A stretch of DNA of 7,268 nucleotides, taken from the NCBI GenBank assembly GCA_964615975.1, contig CAZTTH010000096.1:1-7268 (forward strand), written 5' to 3'. Origin of the DNA: CAZTTH01 sp964615975 (GTDB taxonomy: Bacteria > Verrucomicrobiota > Lentisphaeria > JABSQK01 > JAJFLO01). Position 1 is the first letter of the stretch; each line of letters begins with the position of its first letter. A program made the position numbers and the translations under genes. The notes beneath the pieces were generated by a model. The model had not been told where the DNA came from, made no database searches, and saw only the letters and a list, made by a program, of their open reading frames with translations. This document shows, piece by piece, positions 1-6,244 of this stretch.

Positions 1-2505
1 TTTTTATTCAACCTCCGCTTTCTCGCGTTAAGCAAACATTGCTGGCTCGAATCCTTGGGAATTCGTGGTTTGCTGGGAGCGCGGATATCGCTGCTGCCCC
101 ACCAACTGTATATCGCCAGCGAGGTGGCGGGCCGCTATCACACCCGGATCATGCTGGGTGATGAGGTCGGGTTGGGCAAGACCATCGAAGCCGGTCTCAT
201 CCTGCATCGGCAGATACTGACCGGCATGTGCACCCGGGTGCTGATCCTGCTGCCCGAATCGTTGACCCATCAGTGGTTTCTTGAATTGTGGCGGCGCTTC
301 AATCTGATCTTCAGTTTATTCGACGAAGAACGATGCCTGGCGATTGCGGCGGGCCAGAAGGGTGAAAATCCGTTCCTGGATAGTTCGCTGGTCATCTGCA
401 GCCTGGAGTTTTTAACCACTAATCCCCAACGTCTGCCGCAGCTTCTCGCTGCCGAATGGGATATGATGGTGGTCGATGAAGCGCACCATCTTACCTGGGA
501 GCCCGAAAAACCGAGTCTGGAATATGCGGTGGTCGACCAACTCGCCCAGGTGATTCCGGGCGTATTGTTATTGAGCGGCACTCCTGAACAACTGGGGGAA
601 AGCGGACATTTCGCCCGGCTCCGTTTGCTCGATCCCCATCGCTTTCATAATCTCGACCAGTTTCATGAAGAACAACGTCGATATGCCTCCGTGGCAGGTG
701 TCATCAAAAAGTTATTGGAGCAGGAACCGCTAGCGGAACAGGAACTGAACCTAATCAGCGCCATCTATCGCTTTGACCCTGAAAAACTCAAGAAACAACT
801 GAAAGCCAGCGTCAGTGGTGACGTAACTCAACGGCGGGAATTGATTGCGACGTTGGTCGATCACCATGGCACAGGACGGCTCTTTTATCGCAATCAGCGC
901 AGCAGTATCCGCGGCTTCCCCAAACGCATCGTCAAGTTATATCCCCTGCCGCTGGGTGATATTTGCGCTGGAATGTATGGACAAAACATTCCTGTTCCCG
1001 CGTACATCGCCCAACCGGAATTTCGCGTTGCCGGCCATCAATGGCAGGAATGGTGGAAACATGATCCCAGAGTTCCGGCTGTCCTGGATCTGCTCAAAGC
1101 CCATCCCGGTGAAAAGATGCTTCTGATTTGTGCCCGACGTGAAACCGTTCAAGCCCTGCAGAGCGCCATCGAATATCACGCGAATATCCCGCTGGCGATT
1201 TTCCATGAGGATTTGCCCCTGATTGTCAGGGATCGCAATGCCGCCTTCTTTGCCGAACCAAATGGCGCCCGCTTATTGATCTGCTCCGAGATTGGCAGTG
1301 AAGGACGTAATTTCCAATTCTGTCACCATCTCCTGCTTTTCGATGTCCCGCTCAACCCCGAATTGCTGGAACAACGAATCGGCCGTCTGGATCGCATCGG
1401 TCAGAAAGACGATGTGCAAATCCATGTGGTCTATCTGGAACGCGCCATGGAAGAGGTCTTGGTAAAATGGTATCATGAAGGACTGGACGCCTTTCATGCT
1501 CCCCTGCAGGGGGCAAGCAAACTCTATGATCAGTTTGGCAATCGTGTCTGCGAGCTGGCGGGAATGTGGTTCGCGAATCCGGATCTCGATCAGCTCGAAC
1601 AATTGATCCATGATACCAAACAGGCGAAGAAAATAACCGCCCGATTATTGACCGCCGGTCGCGATCGTTTATTGCAATGGCACTCCTATCAGCCGCATAT
1701 CGGCGCCGCCCTGGTCGAGGAGATCGAATATGTGCAATCACGATCGGAATTGGAATCATTCATGGAAGGCCTGTGTCTGCATCTGGGCATTCGGGTCGAG
1801 GATCATGATCACAACAGTTTGTTTTTACAACCCGGCGATCACTACCATGGTTTGCCAGGACTTCCGGATGAAGGACTCCCGGTCACCTTCAGCCGGCAAC
1901 GGGCTTTGGCGCGTGAAGACCTGACCTTCCTCACCTGGGAACATCCCATGGTAATCGGCGCCATCGATCAGATCTTGGGATCATGGTCGGGCCGGGTCAG
2001 CTATGGGGTGTGGGAAGATCACAGCGCCCGGACGGTATTGCTCGAGACCATATTTCTTCTCCATTGCCAGGCGCCCAAATCATTGCGCTGTGAACGCTTC
2101 CTCCCCCCTACCCCGCTGCGGGTAATCATTGATCATGAAGTCCGGGATCTGACCGAGCAAGTCAGCCATGAATTCTTACAAACTGTGCTTAAGGATGATC
2201 CTCGTCCCGCCTTGTTACAGAAACCTGAAGCGACCAGACAGTTGCTGCCCTCCATGATCAAGCAATGCCGGCTATTGGCCGATCAGCGAAAGGTGAGTAT
2301 CTGCGGTCCGGCGTTGGCGAAAATGAAAGCGACCCTGGAACCTGAGATCATCCGCCTGTCCGCCTTGCTCGCCGCCGATGCGCCGGTACGCAAAGATGAG
2401 ATTGACCATCTCAAGGAGGAGTATCGCCTGCTTGAGTATCATCTGAAGGATGCCATGATCCGCCTTGATTCATTGCGGGTGATCTGGCGCGGCGCACAGG
2501 TGTGA
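1..2505 (+). CDS. rapA: RNA polymerase-associated ATPase RapA (HepA), 5' end missing
   Basis: RapA is a Swi2/Snf2-family ATPase that binds RNA polymerase and helps recycle it from stalled post-termination complexes. The reading frame is open from base 1 to TGA at 2503-2505 (834 codons), so the true start lies upstream. By recall of the E. coli protein (968 aa), window residue 1 falls near residue 124, so the N-terminal Tudor-like part is outside. Numbered from base 1: Walker A DEVGLGKT at 54-61 (K60), DEAHH box at 159-163, motif III LSGTPEQLG near 191, motif V SEIGSEGRNFQF near 430, motif VI QRIGRLDRIGQ at 458-468. The C-terminal RapA-specific part keeps GRDRLL, ALARED, TWEHP and RFLPPTP blocks. 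The linker between the two ATPase lobes (after FPKR) is about ten residues shorter than in E. coli. A TTG at 55 lies inside the conserved region and is not a start. It is terminated by the hairpin at 2597-2634. Confidence 0.96.
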   Translation, partial: FLFNLRFLALSKHCWLESLGIRGLLGARISLLPHQLYIASEVAGRYHTRIMLGDEVGLGKTIEAGLILHRQILTGMCTRVLILLPESLTHQWFLELWRRFNLIFSLFDEERCLAIAAGQKGENPFLDSSLVICSLEFLTTNPQRLPQLLAAEWDMMVVDEAHHLTWEPEKPSLEYAVVDQLAQVIPGVLLLSGTPEQLGESGHFARLRLLDPHRFHNLDQFHEEQRRYASVAGVIKKLLEQEPLAEQELNLISAIYRFDPEKLKKQLKASVSGDVTQRRELIATLVDHHGTGRLFYRNQRSSIRGFPKRIVKLYPLPLGDICAGMYGQNIPVPAYIAQPEFRVAGHQWQEWWKHDPRVPAVLDLLKAHPGEKMLLICARRETVQALQSAIEYHANIPLAIFHEDLPLIVRDRNAAFFAEPNGARLLICSEIGSEGRNFQFCHHLLLFDVPLNPELLEQRIGRLDRIGQKDDVQIHVVYLERAMEEVLVKWYHEGLDAFHAPLQGASKLYDQFGNRVCELAGMWFANPDLDQLEQLIHDTKQAKKITARLLTAGRDRLLQWHSYQPHIGAALVEEIEYVQSRSELESFMEGLCLHLGIRVEDHDHNSLFLQPGDHYHGLPGLPDEGLPVTFSRQRALAREDLTFLTWEHPMVIGAIDQILGSWSGRVSYGVWEDHSARTVLLETIFLLHCQAPKSLRCERFLPPTPLRVIIDHEVRDLTEQVSHEFLQTVLKDDPRPALLQKPEATRQLLPSMIKQCRLLADQRKVSICGPALAKMKATLEPEIIRLSALLAADAPVRKDEIDHLKEEYRLLEYHLKDAMIRLDSLRVIWRGAQV

Positions 2506-2513
2506 CGGTTTAA

Positions 2514-2659
2514 AACCGCGAATGAATGACAATAAACGCAGAAAAGATTATAAAATCTCTCCGGATCTAAACCCCCCTTGCTTGACCATAAGTTCTACTT
2601 GCTGTAAAAATCTCATATTTTTAAGCAAGTTTTTCGTGTGATTCGAGTATTTCGTGGTT
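2514..2659. repeat. Imperfect inverted-repeat element between rapA and the WD40-like gene
   Basis: The left edge reads AACCGCGAA (2514-2522) and the right edge, on the other strand, AACCACGAA (complement of 2651-2659). The similarity continues inward for about 30 bases on each side as degenerate AATAAACGC / GAATCACACG blocks ending in a run of A. The result is a 146-bp element with imperfect terminal inverted repeats and the terminator hairpin in its middle. Sequences of the type TTTCGTGTATTTCGTGGTTA are, from memory, a common intergenic repeat theme in several proteobacteria. No transposase or target-site duplication is evident. Confidence 0.5.
2597..2634 (+). terminator. Rho-independent terminator of rapA
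   Basis: Left arm ACTTGCT (2597-2603), one bulged G (2604), then TAAAAAT (2605-2611); loop CTCAT (2612-2616); right arm ATTTTTA plus AGCAAGT (2617-2630), followed by T residues to 2634. All 14 pairs are Watson-Crick. It lies 92 bases after the rapA stop. On the minus strand the hairpin has an A-run before it and no T-run after it, so it suits rapA better than the convergent gene. The stem is AT-rich, which tempers confidence. Confidence 0.68.
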
Positions 2660-2765
2660 AAAATTATCTTTCATTATACTGCGGTATTGCGCCTTTGCGT
2701 GAAAAAATGTTTTGATTGTAATCCTGACAGTATTGGGCGGTTCATGCTGGCTCTAACAATCTCTT

Positions 2766-4220
2766 TCACTTGTGTAAAACACCACAGAATTCATTTGTTT
2801 GCAGATCCCAGATCGCAATCAGGCTGCCGACCAGAAATGGATGACGATGTACTGTGTATAAATGCCGGTCATCAGCCGCCATTGATAAGGGAGCGCCAAG
2901 CTCTTCATTCCAGGGAATGACACCGGTCACTCTGTGATCAGCCAATGACCAGATTTTTATCTCACGATCCATCCATGAGGTGGTTATCAGCCGCTGATTG
3001 TCGCAGGAAATGGTTAAATCAGAAATTTCTCCCTTATTTTCTCCTGACAGTTGCAACCCTGGCATGCCATCAGGCAACTGCCATAATTTCATCTTTCCGC
3101 CTGAGGTCGCGCCAACCACCATGCTGCCATCAGGGGATATGGCTAGCGCCGACAAGGAATTTCCTGCCTCCATGGTTCTCATCAATCGGCCTTCCGGCAT
3201 CGACCACAATTTCAGAAATCGACCATCCACATTTGCCGAAATCAGGAGCGAGGCATCGCCGTTAATCGCCAGCAGATCGAGTTGGTTGGATGCGCCGGCC
3301 TTCAAACTGCCAACCGTCTTCTCTTCAGATAGATTAAAAAGCCTTACCGTCTCATCCTCGACAGTGGATGACGTCAGGTAGTTGCCGGTGGCGGAAAGAG
3401 CAAAGGCGCCGTCAATGGTGAACTTCAAAACTTTTGAGTTTAGGATTGTTTGATTTGCTGTAAGCCAGGTTGCCGCCTGAGAGCGATAATCAACCGAATG
3501 CAATTGCTGCCCGTCCGACGAGATGGAAATGACTGCCATATTGGCGGCATGAGCCAATAAATCAGAATGGCGAATCAGCTCGGGAAGCGACCAGAAGCGG
3601 ACAGTAAAATCAGCATCGACAACCGCCATGAGTTCCTGGTTCGGCGAAACAGCATATCGCTTGGGGTTGGGAGGGATGCGCAATACCGCGGATTGCCTTG
3701 CCGAATTAGATAATTTGGTGATTACGATCTCATCATCGTTTTTGTTAATGTTGATTTCAAAATTCTTTATCACCCTTTGCTCCTGATCTTCTTTTGCGGA
3801 TGGCATTAAAGGCGGAGATTCCTTGAGTTCACCATGGATTGGTTTGCCATCGCTCATCGACCATTTTAGCGATTCATTGACCAACAACTCATTCCCCGTG
3901 GCAGAGAAACCCAATGCAATAATATGATCGGGTAGACCGAATAGGTTGAACTTCAATATCATCTCCGGGAATGACCAGACCTGCACCACATTTAGTTCCG
4001 GATCGTGGGTTGCCAGCATTTTATTATCGTGCGAAAATGAGATGAGCGAAATTGAACCGGCTGATCTCCAGGCGTGTTCCACACAGCGGTCGAATCCCAA
4101 ATCCTGAATCGATGGGGATGTTGGCAATATTTGGTGGCGCATCAAAGAAGTCTTATCTGCTTCGTCAGCCCCAAAAGAGGTAAAAGATAAAAATATCGAC
4201 AAGAATATATTCCACTTCAT
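2766..4220 (-). CDS. Exported WD40-like beta-propeller protein, function unknown
   Basis: 484 residues. The start is ATG at 4220-4218: AAAGGA (4230-4235, minus strand) sits 9 bases upstream, whereas the TTG three codons earlier would touch it. The N-terminus is a Sec signal peptide: MKWN, a hydrophobic run FLSIFLSFTSF, then a likely cleavage after GA before DEADK. No lipobox cysteine is present, so a periplasmic or secreted product is likely. The rest consists of about seven degenerate WD40-type repeats with recurring blade endings VQVWSFPE, VRFWSLPE, VRLFNLSE, LKLWSMPEG, MKLWQLPDG, IKIWSLAD and IAIWDLQ, and strands such as ALAISPDGSMVVGA and ISISSDGQQL. No catalytic domain is fused, so it is probably a protein-binding scaffold; the partner is unknown. 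The protein stops 17 residues after the start of the last blade motif, which may mean a shortened C-terminus. It converges on rapA and has no operon partner here. Confidence 0.85.
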   Translation of the reverse strand: MKWNIFLSIFLSFTSFGADEADKTSLMRHQILPTSPSIQDLGFDRCVEHAWRSAGSISLISFSHDNKMLATHDPELNVVQVWSFPEMILKFNLFGLPDHIIALGFSATGNELLVNESLKWSMSDGKPIHGELKESPPLMPSAKEDQEQRVIKNFEININKNDDEIVITKLSNSARQSAVLRIPPNPKRYAVSPNQELMAVVDADFTVRFWSLPELIRHSDLLAHAANMAVISISSDGQQLHSVDYRSQAATWLTANQTILNSKVLKFTIDGAFALSATGNYLTSSTVEDETVRLFNLSEEKTVGSLKAGASNQLDLLAINGDASLLISANVDGRFLKLWSMPEGRLMRTMEAGNSLSALAISPDGSMVVGATSGGKMKLWQLPDGMPGLQLSGENKGEISDLTISCDNQRLITTSWMDREIKIWSLADHRVTGVIPWNEELGAPLSMAADDRHLYTVHRHPFLVGSLIAIWDLQTNEFCGVLHK

Positions 4221-4229
4221 ATGATTCAA

Positions 4230-4235
4230 TCCTTT
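4230..4235 (-). promoter_or_regulatory. Shine-Dalgarno site that fixes the start of the WD40-like gene
   Basis: The minus strand reads AAAGGA, nine bases before ATG at 4220-4218. This supports ATG over the upstream in-frame TTG at 4229-4227, which lies immediately against the site. Confidence 0.6.
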
Positions 4236-4276
4236 AATTATTCGAGTATAAATATTGAGGATCTCGCTCCGATAGG

Positions 4277-4304
4277 CTTACAATATTTGGAGGTGTGATA
4301 TAAT
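4277..4304 (+). promoter_or_regulatory. Candidate sigma70 promoter, CTTACA-16-TATAAT
   Basis: A perfect -10 hexamer TATAAT at 4299-4304 has CTTACA (4 of 6 match to TTGACA) at 4277-4282 with a 16-base spacer. It points rightwards, away from the WD40-like gene, towards the small ORF beginning at 4337. Chance matches are common in AT-rich DNA, so this is only a candidate. Confidence 0.35.
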
Positions 4305-4336
4305 CGATATTTTCACCAATTATCCCCCAATCAACC

Positions 4337-4448
4337 ATGAAAAAAATCTGCTTATCTATGGATATATTGGATGGTCGCCATCGTGCTCGGGTACATGTCT
4401 GCAATTTCAAGCCATGAACCCCAAGCAGCCGATACCTATTTTTTATGA
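4337..4448 (+). pseudogene. Small exported peptide ORF, out of frame at an A7 tract
   Basis: ATG at 4337-4339 is followed by seven A residues (4340-4346). Read as it stands, the frame gives 26 unremarkable residues ending at TGA 4415-4417. If the tract is read as six A residues, the product is MKK followed by a 33-residue stretch ending at TGA 4446-4448: a hydrophobic core YLWIYWMVAIVLGYMSAI and then a polar tail SSHEPQAADTYFL. This n-region, hydrophobic core and polar tail arrangement is what a Sec signal peptide or single membrane segment looks like. No clear ribosome binding site precedes the ATG. It could be the head of a decayed exported-protein gene, a slippage-controlled small membrane peptide, or chance. 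I do not recognise a family. Confidence 0.35.
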
Positions 4449-4512
4449 ATATGTCCGGCTTAATTTTTCCGGTATTGAGCAGGATTGTGTTACCTCGAAA
4501 ATACGTGAATTA

Positions 4513-4631
4513 CCACGGATAAATGCTGATGAACACGGATAATGATAAGAGAAATTACCCATTGGAAATTGGCTATAAAGCGTGATTGTTATGTATCCTT
4601 TACGTGAATCATACACGATACAATGATCTTT
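4513..4631 (+). repeat. Dispersed 119-bp repeat, copy A
   Basis: This copy pairs with 5831-5949 in the same orientation. It starts CCACGGATAA, and its best-conserved core is 4569-4616, which matches 5886-5933 at about 39 of 48 positions by eye, including the exact run GTGATTGTTATGT. The first third belongs to the CCACGGAT / ACACGGATAA type of intergenic repeat. A minus-strand frame runs across it, but the matching frame in copy B is interrupted, so the conservation does not look protein-driven. Confidence 0.7.
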
Positions 4632-4960
4632 ATCCAAACGGTTATCCAATCGGGGTCACATCTAAGCTTTTGCAATTATCCCATTTCCTTAATACCATCA
4701 GGTGAGGGAGAGATTATTCCAAATCAGTGAAATGGAGGGTCACATCTTGGTCAGAGAATAATGAGCTGAAACCGAATTTCTTATTTTTGCGCAAAGTCGC
4801 AAAGCCGCAATGAAGAACAAATCGTGAATACAATTTTTTTTGAACACCTGCATGAAAATAAGCTTAATATTCTCGATTTTACCTACCCCATAGACGATCA
4901 AATCCCTTGTATTTGGATATCTGATTGCCTCCTGGAGTGCAACATGGTGGGACCGCGGTA

Positions 4961-4984
4961 AAAAGTGATTTTCTACTCACTTTT
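4961..4984. other. 8-bp inverted repeat upstream of the yoeB operon
   Basis: AAAAGTGA (4961-4968) and TCACTTTT (4977-4984) form a perfect inverted repeat around an 8-base spacer, 38 bases before the -35 box of the toxin-antitoxin promoter. It could be a weak, AT-rich terminator that insulates the operon from upstream transcription, or a binding site for a regulator. Autoregulatory operators of this kind of operon usually overlap the promoter, so an operator role is less likely. Confidence 0.4.
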
Positions 4985-5022
4985 CATTTGCAGGATGGTA
5001 AATTCGTAGACAAAAGAAAATA

Positions 5023-5051
5023 TTGATTTTTTTCCACTTTTGAATTATAAC
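5023..5051 (+). promoter_or_regulatory. Candidate sigma70 promoter of the yefM-like/yoeB operon
   Basis: The -35 box TTGATT (5023-5028), a 17-base spacer and the -10 box TATAAC (5046-5051) match the consensus at 4 of 6 and 5 of 6 positions with ideal spacing. The expected transcript would begin near 5058 and give a leader of about 50 bases before ATG 5109. Modules of this family are normally repressed by the antitoxin-toxin complex; no convincing palindrome overlaps this promoter. Confidence 0.5.
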
Positions 5052-5108
5052 GATAAACACAATCCGGACAAATGGTTAAATAGTCAATTACTCAAAAGGA
5101 AGGGATAT

Positions 5109-5348
5109 ATGTACACAATTTACAAGTTAAACGCCAATGAACTTAACAGTAGTTTTTTGCGCTCGCTGAAAGCGTCATTCAAAAACAAGGATATTGAAAT
5201 CGCTGTGTGCGAAACCTCTGACAGCGCGCAGGATGAAACCGATTATCTGTTAAAGTCCCCAGAAAACCGAGCACGCTTACTGAAAGCATTGGATGATATC
5301 AAAGATCCGAACAAATTGATTACTGTTAATGTGGATGAACTGGCATGA
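5109..5348 (+). CDS. Antitoxin with YefM-like C-terminus, partner of YoeB
   Basis: 79 residues. ATG 5109 is chosen because AAGGA (5096-5100) lies 8 bases upstream; the frame extends back to a TTG at 5040, but that overlaps the predicted -10 box and encodes nothing conserved. The C-terminal half carries the motif that binds and neutralises YoeB-type toxins: ETDYLLKSPENRARLLKAL is nearly the YefM pattern ETAYLLRSPANARRLMDS. The N-terminal half (MYTIYKLNANELNSSFLRSL, then FKNKDIEIAV) lacks the usual YefM/Phd DNA-binding sequence (SEARQNL, LISLEEYE), so it is a variant antitoxin and its DNA binding is uncertain. The last codons overlap the toxin start by ATGA, which implies translational coupling with antitoxin made first. 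Function is inferred from the motif and from its neighbour. Confidence 0.88.
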   Translation: MYTIYKLNANELNSSFLRSLKASFKNKDIEIAVCETSDSAQDETDYLLKSPENRARLLKALDDIKDPNKLITVNVDELA

Positions 5349-5605
5349 AAATGGTTATGTTCGAAGTCGGCGCTTTCAGAGACTTCACGGAATGGGCAAC
5401 AACCGACAAGAAAATATTTAAGCGGATTGCTGATTTGATAAGAGATATATTGCGCGATCCATTTGTTGGAATCGGTAAACCGGAACCATTAAAGTATGAG
5501 TTGCAAGGGTGTTGGTCGAGACGAATAAATGATGAACATCGGCTAGTCTATAAAGTTAACGAGCAATGCATTATTATCGTTTCTTGCAAATATCATTATA
5601 ACTGA
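5345..5605 (+). CDS. yoeB: YoeB-family (Txe/YoeB) mRNA interferase toxin
   Basis: 86 residues, the usual length for YoeB (84 aa in E. coli). YoeB has a RelE-like microbial RNase fold; it binds the ribosomal A site and cuts mRNA during translation, and the cognate antitoxin blocks it. The family signature is complete: TDKKIFKRI, RDPFVGIGKPEPLK, WSRRINDEHRLVY and the C-terminal KYHY. Aligning with E. coli YoeB places the catalytic residues at E47 (in GKPEPLK), R66 (in EHRLVY) and H84 (in YHY), all present, so the toxin should be active. The start ATG overlaps the antitoxin stop (ATGA at 5345-5348). The usual penultimate Tyr is followed by one extra Asn. No strong terminator follows. Confidence 0.95.
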   Translation: MKMVMFEVGAFRDFTEWATTDKKIFKRIADLIRDILRDPFVGIGKPEPLKYELQGCWSRRINDEHRLVYKVNEQCIIIVSCKYHYN

Positions 5606-6009
5606 AATGACTAACAGCAATGTGTCAATGAACAGAAAAATGACGCGGTTATCTAACCCACAGTTTTGCGATGATTCTATTTTAATGGGGTCATGGAAAT
5701 GGTGCTCAGTAGCGCTCATTTTTTACAACGGACCTGTCAGCCATAGTTAGGAGTGATAGCGATAACGACGGCTGATGACACTGATTCACACGGATTGAAG
5801 TCGACGAGACATCGGAAGGTCATAATAAAACCGCGGATAGCCCGGATGGCCACGGTTAATTTTAAGACGAATTCTCCCTTTGAAAATGACTATAAAATGT
5901 GATTGTTATGTGTACTTCACTTGAAGCATACACCATCACGAATATCTTTTGTTACGAATGATATAACCTGATCTTCCGCGGGAAGTATCCGTGAATATGG
6001 GCGTAATTC
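5606..6009. other. Stretch without a convincing gene
   Basis: A 47-codon frame from ATG 5607 to TAG 5748-5750 has no ribosome binding site and no recognisable family, so it is not called. The stretch also holds a weak inverted repeat TCAGCC / GGCTGA around 5738-5775, a degenerate CACACGGATTGAAG motif near 5787, and the second copy of the 119-bp repeat (5831-5949). Nothing else is evident on either strand. Confidence 0.55.
5831..5949 (+). repeat. Dispersed 119-bp repeat, copy B
   Basis: This is the direct repeat of 4513-4631. It begins CCGCGGATAG, shares the CTATAAA and GTGATTGTTATGT blocks, then a TTGAAGCATACAC stretch where copy A has GTGAATCATACAC. With copy A it brackets the yoeB operon, the copies starting 1318 bases apart. 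No coding potential is shared by both copies. Confidence 0.7.
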
Positions 6010-6209
6010 ATGGATAAATTTTTACAGAAGATGTTGATGGCGGTTATACCACTTCCGCTTTAGGCTATGCGATAGACCCCGAAGCTAAAACCATGGAATA
6101 ACTCGGTGTTATGGGACGCGAAACAGTCGAAAGCTACATTGACGATGACGCTCGTAAGCCCAAAGTGATTTGCCTTCACTTTGTTCATGATGAGGTATAT
6201 TCAGTATGA
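6010..6209 (+). pseudogene. Decayed HicB-like antitoxin gene
   Basis: HicB-like antitoxins have a small partly degraded RNase H-like domain and neutralise HicA toxins. From 6027 the frame reads EDVDGGYTTSALGYAI, then after a stop TAA (6099-6101) continues in the same frame through YIDDDARKPKVICLHFVHDE to TGA 6207-6209. Both blocks match the family pattern (EE.EGGYTA.ALG..I near the start, HF..DE near the end), where the TAA replaces a residue of a TLEEL-like helix. The likely start ATG 6010 is one base out of phase with 6027, so there is also an indel near the T5 tract at 6019-6023. Two independent lesions argue for a real pseudogene rather than a sequencing error. It lies just upstream of, and overlaps by ATGA, a hicA-like remnant. 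Confidence 0.72.
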
Positions 6210-6244
6210 AATTTCGGCGGAAAGTAACTGGAATAGAACAATGA
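6206..6244 (+). pseudogene. 5' remnant of a HicA-like toxin gene
   Basis: ATG at 6206 overlaps the hicB-like stop (ATGA, 6206-6209), the standard coupling in such operons. It reads MKFRRKVTGIEQ and stops at TGA 6242-6244. HicA-like proteins of this type commonly begin with an MK.PRDVTG.EL pattern, so the first 11 codons look like a true but mutated HicA start; the remaining sequence, with the dsRBD-like fold and its catalytic His, is missing. The call rests mostly on position and on a short match, so it is tentative. Confidence 0.4.

Larger units (their letters stand above)
4449..5022. other. Stretch without an intact gene, rich in degenerate repeats
   Basis: It contains the first 119-bp repeat copy (4513-4631), two exact copies of GGGTCACATCT (4653-4663 and 4737-4747), a CGCAAAG-type repeat motif (4787-4814) and a hairpin (4961-4984). 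A 45-codon frame from GTG 4824 to TAA 4959-4961 is open but has no clear ribosome binding site and no recognisable family; I do not call it a gene. I see no tRNA, transposase or larger coding region on either strand. Confidence 0.6.

Noticed and set aside
1352..1759. Long minus-strand ORF inside rapA (135 codons), with several others in the same gene
   Set aside because: They are antisense shadows of a well-conserved coding frame; their products are arginine/proline-rich and match nothing known.
2506..2518. Palindrome CGGTTTAAAACCG right after the rapA stop as a terminator
   Set aside because: The two arms leave a single base between them, so no proper loop is possible, and there is no T-run; the hairpin at 2597 is a far better terminator.
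2654..2920. 88-codon plus-strand ORF at the end of the WD40-like gene
   Set aside because: Half lies in degenerate repeat DNA and half opposite the WD40-like gene; no family is recognised and there is no ribosome binding site.
2945..3381. Plus-strand ORFs of 106 and 127 codons opposite the WD40-like gene
   Set aside because: The minus strand has a complete protein with signal peptide, ribosome binding site and repeated blade motifs; the plus-strand frames are its shadows.
4443..4649. 68-residue minus-strand ORF across repeat copy A
   Set aside because: It begins with TTG, has no recognisable domain, and the equivalent frame in repeat copy B is broken, so the conservation is that of a repeat, not a protein.
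4824..4961. 45-codon frame starting with GTG, followed by a hairpin
   Set aside because: It is too short and unlike any family I know; the start lacks a ribosome binding site and the upstream part is a CGCAAAG-type repeat.
4500..6000. CRISPR array or tandem repeat suggested by recurring CACGGAT words
   Set aside because: The words are irregularly spaced and degenerate, with no uniform repeat-spacer pattern.
6181..6240. Extended TTG start for mntA adding 20 residues
   Set aside because: These codons overlap the hicB-like and hicA-like remnants in another frame; ATG 6241 has a spaced GGA and fits the MNT family start better.
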